From: Hanleya hanleyi
Taxonomy: Eukaryota; Mollusca; Polyplacophora; Lepidopleurida; Hanleyidae
Direction of reading: 5' to 3'
NCBI GenBank assembly: GCA_036873755.1
Contig: JAVTVY010033710.1
Location: forward strand, 1-64,000
Length of the DNA: 64,000 bases
Both the position numbers and the translations under genes were made by a program. The notes under the pieces are model-generated. The model saw nothing but the letters and a program-made list of their open reading frames with translations. It did not search any database and had not been told where the DNA came from. Positions 60,980-64,000 of this stretch are shown here, piece by piece (the stretch's first letter is position 1; each line of letters opens with the position of its first letter).

Positions 60980-63900
60980 CGCAGGCTCCGTGGGCTGATG
61001 CAATTCAGATTGTAATTACAAAAAGGAATTTATAACAACTTGGCGTTGTGGACTTGCTGTCTTCCTCTGTCGCTGCATGACCACACACAATGATTATTAC
61101 TTACCTTAAGTATTAGTGGGCAATAGTCAAGACAGATGAATGCATGCAGTTAATCAAATAATTCCAGAAATTATGAAGGCATGAAAAAGCTAAGGAACGC
61201 AACTTTCGCTATGCCATGCAGTAACATAATTTCGGAAGAAATTGTAAACCGGAGTTCGTTGTTTTAACTTTCATACCAAGAAAACTAATATTTCAAAGAC
61301 TTCAACAAAAAAAGATTTAAACAATAACAAAACTCTATTTAACCAACAAACAAGACAAAGGCAACATGAAGAACAAGTCACTCGAGAGTATCTGAAATAG
61401 AACAAAAACATGAACTTAGTTCAGCAGTATTCCTAAATATTTACATAATACTAAAAAATTGTCTAATGGGATAGATCGGACAAACCTGAAGTGGGCCAGA
61501 TAACTTTACCGATAGCACAGATGAATATAATTGTCTGAAAAAAAAGAAAAATAAATAAAATATTCAAAAATTTTGAATAGCATTTTCTTCCCTTATATCG
61601 CCCAAACTTATGGACAATTTTACAGTCGCCTTCATGACGGATCGTATTGTGGAATGCAAATAAAATACAGATCTTTATTGGAAGAAATCCATCCATAATA
61701 CCGCCTTTTTCCCCACTGGAAAACCGGAATGTGAAATTGAAGACCGGAAAGTTAGTTGCAGTTGTACGTTGTTGGTTCGGCAAGCACGCGGACCTTGGAG
61801 AAAGCATTTTTCGTAAAGTCGCGAAAGATTTGCTTCCAAATTAAAGCATATAAAATTATGTTTTCAGATATAATATAAAGTTGATCATTTGTAATGGGAA
61901 GAAACAAACATTATCTCTCTGTGTATCTGGAGATGATTCAGATCGGTCTTCGTTATTTTCGTGAAGTCGGAATTATTTAGTGTAAGGATAAGTGATAACA
62001 TATTATGCAAGCAGATAAAATACGGACAGTGGCAGATAAATTTTATAAGTGTCGTGCAATTATCGTTCATACAGACTCCAGATTCTAAATAATCAATTTG
62101 ACCAGAATGCGTAATATTAATGAAACTGCTCGAGGAAATTTCTATGACAATGAATTTAATTGTGCGTAGACGCGAATGGACGCGCCTGGACAAAAAATAT
62201 ACGTATTAGAATGTACATGGAGTCAATCACGTCTTGCCTTTCCCATACGAAAAATGCTGTCAAGAAATCTAGACTTTTAAGACTTCGTCTGAGGGTTCAT
62301 GCAAAAAAAAATAAATAAATAAAACAGTCTTAAAAGTGCTGCTTTTTTGGTTATCTTTTCCTTCGTCAGTCCCCTCGGCCAAATACTGAGATTTCGCCAA
62401 TAAGAAATTATTATTAACCAGGACAAGGCACCTTTGTATTATTAATTTGAAAGCAATAACTCCATTTTTGTGTATAAGGCTGACTTGACTGGAGAGCTCT
62501 GCATGGTTCCCAGCAGGTGACCCCCTAAGAGGATTAACTTTTCACGCCTTTGCTAACGACTTTCTGACACCTTTGCTAACGAGAATGTAACATAAAATTA
62601 AAGGAACTATCCCCAACATGGAAGACTTTATTTCAGTCAATTGTCATGACACATAAAATGATATAAAATCTTCGAGAATTTTATATTCAAAACAACATTC
62701 TTGGCATAAAAAAGTCCATGAATAATGCTGATCCTGTAGGAAATTATGTGTTCATTCTATAAGCCTGACGAATCACTGCATTATCCTTCCAGAAATATTT
62801 AATATCTCGTTCAAAATAGGCTGAATACGTATAACCATAATACTTAATCTTTGAACTGTTTAGTCTGTAAATTTATGAACTATAAAACCATTGATGTTTT
62901 ACCGATCAAATAGTTACATAAACTTTACGACAAAGGCACTAATTAATGTTTTCGTTGAACAAGCAACGAAATATGGCGTCTACATAATCCATTTACGAAA
63001 CATGCTATAACAACGAAAAACCACTTGATTTGTTTATAGAATCTTACGGTAGCAATAAATTGACATGCTAGGAAAATGTAATGGAACTCTTGGAACATGT
63101 TCACCTGAAGAGTGAATCTCCGTGGCAGATAGTAAAAGCAAATCACAGAATTTCTGGCTGGTCTTGCATGCAGGCTTGAACGCATCGGCATCTCTCAGGC
63201 AGACGATCACAGTGGCGCGCAAGGGGAAGTAACTGAACAAAAATTTCGCGCCCAAAGTCGGCAGAAATTTCCCGCAATAAATTAAATTAATTTTATACGT
63301 AGGCCCATCATAAATGTTGTAGATATAATTGAATAATTATGCGATCAAACTGGTCAAAAATAATATAATTTGATTATCACTTTTGTTTTGACCAACGAGT
63401 GAACATTAATGTCACGTGGTACCACCAAGTCGTCGGTGATCGTTTGTAGCCCCGACGTCATCCACACGTCAGATGACATGGACGCTCCATAATGTATCGG
63501 TGGTCCGGCGTCGGGCCGTATTCGTCTCCCGATGCCCCCGTGCCACTAGAGCCCGCACCACTGCCACCAGTGGTCCGCTATTGTTTGCTGTTTCTCTATA
63601 CTACTTCCCACCTACTTCCCCAAAACATTCGAACATAGCAACATGTTCAAGATGTTGTAAACTGATTGTTCGAATCCTGTTCCTCCTCATTCACCGAACG
63701 TTCACAGGCTACTTTCTGCTTTGAACAATCAATATGAGTATGTAGACGACGCGATGAAAGATATATCTACCTTGCTGGATTTAAAAGATCTGAAGGCTTA
63801 TAAAATTTACATAATCCCACGAGTGCCGACTCCGTTACTCGTCTTTCGTGTGTAGAGACTGTGCAAGTCTAGTGCCGTCCAGATATACTTTTACCTAATG

Positions 63901-64000
63901 TTACAGTCTAATGTTTATTTGCTTCAGATTATACTCTGATAAACGACTTGGAAATTCATTGGAATTGCAAAATACATGTGATAGGGATTTGACGACAGGA
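60980..64000. other. Intergenic, nothing supported
   Basis: Mostly AT-rich DNA. The minus frame 61463-61807 and the plus frame 63473-63724 lack domains or good start and splice context. GGTGGTCC/CCACCAGTGG words at 63410-63580 echo 55.7-55.9 kb. A mild GC rise at 63170-63600 could mark a promoter for a gene beyond the window. Confidence 0.35.

Noticed and set aside
63473..63724. 83-codon plus ORF near the right edge
   Set aside because: No start context, domain or supporting splice site; composition follows local GC rise only.

Overview
The window is animal nuclear DNA, most likely from a marine mollusc (a bivalve is my best guess) or a related lophotrochozoan. The grounds are long AT-rich intergenic DNA full of ACATGTAC-type words, LINE/SINE 3' tails of the GCGACGTTAAA plus (TC)n or CACT-repeat type, many short inverted-repeat elements, intron-bearing coding sequence with consensus splice donors, and virus-like integrated DNA of the Maverick/Polinton-adintovirus lineage. 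Host coding content is small. One large first coding exon of an unrecognised nuclear-type protein lies on the minus strand (10704-13146). A tentative two-exon small secreted protein lies on the plus strand (54024-54081 joined to 59478-59587).

Layout. 1-10 kb: intergenic DNA with a decayed tandem array of about 152-bp units, a MITE whose empty site is visible in a neighbouring unit, and the 3' end of a LINE. 10.7-13.1 kb: the host exon. 14.6-18.6 kb: a 4-kb fold-back element whose arms are built of about 175-bp sub-repeats carrying CRE-like, NRF1-like and GGACC...GGTCC palindromes. 18.9-20.2 kb: a TA-flanked MITE and a cluster of AAGTCGTT/AACGACTT palindromes.

20.3-30.7 kb: element 1, a decayed Maverick/adintovirus-like provirus. 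It carries a CARD-only protein, a PC4-like protein, an IAP-style RING protein with altered zinc ligands, a polyQ acidic protein, a membrane-anchored Pro/Thr-rich protein, a broken major capsid protein, a broken adenain-like protease, a tRNA-Leu-like gene and a broken protein-primed family B DNA polymerase. Capsid and protease run plus, polymerase runs minus, and the blocks converge at about 27.5 kb.

30.7-40.5 kb: a Ty3/Gypsy-type LTR retrotransposon on the minus strand. Its pol ORF is open, and a third ORF (C2H2 finger, three PxDLS-like motifs) sits in the env position. The 5' LTR is about 1.76 kb with a tRNA-Leu primer site next to it. The 3' LTR is truncated and abuts element 1 polymerase sequence.

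40.5-52.1 kb: element 2, a more decayed relative of element 1. It has a packaging ATPase, a C2H2 protein, capsid and protease remnants, and a polymerase whose middle part is inverted. It also holds inverted arrays of 153-bp units related in style to the fold-back arms. A roughly 100-nt motif with covarying stems occurs three times inside these two elements. 52-64 kb: intergenic DNA with a perfect 106-bp palindrome, hairpin MITEs and a repeated 130-150-bp inverted-repeat element.

Together the elements describe a DNA virus-like family that encodes its own polymerase, capsid, protease and packaging ATPase and has acquired proteins resembling host death-signalling adaptors. All core replication and capsid genes seen here are broken, so the copies look like inactive relics. 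The CARD ORF and several accessory ORFs are still open.
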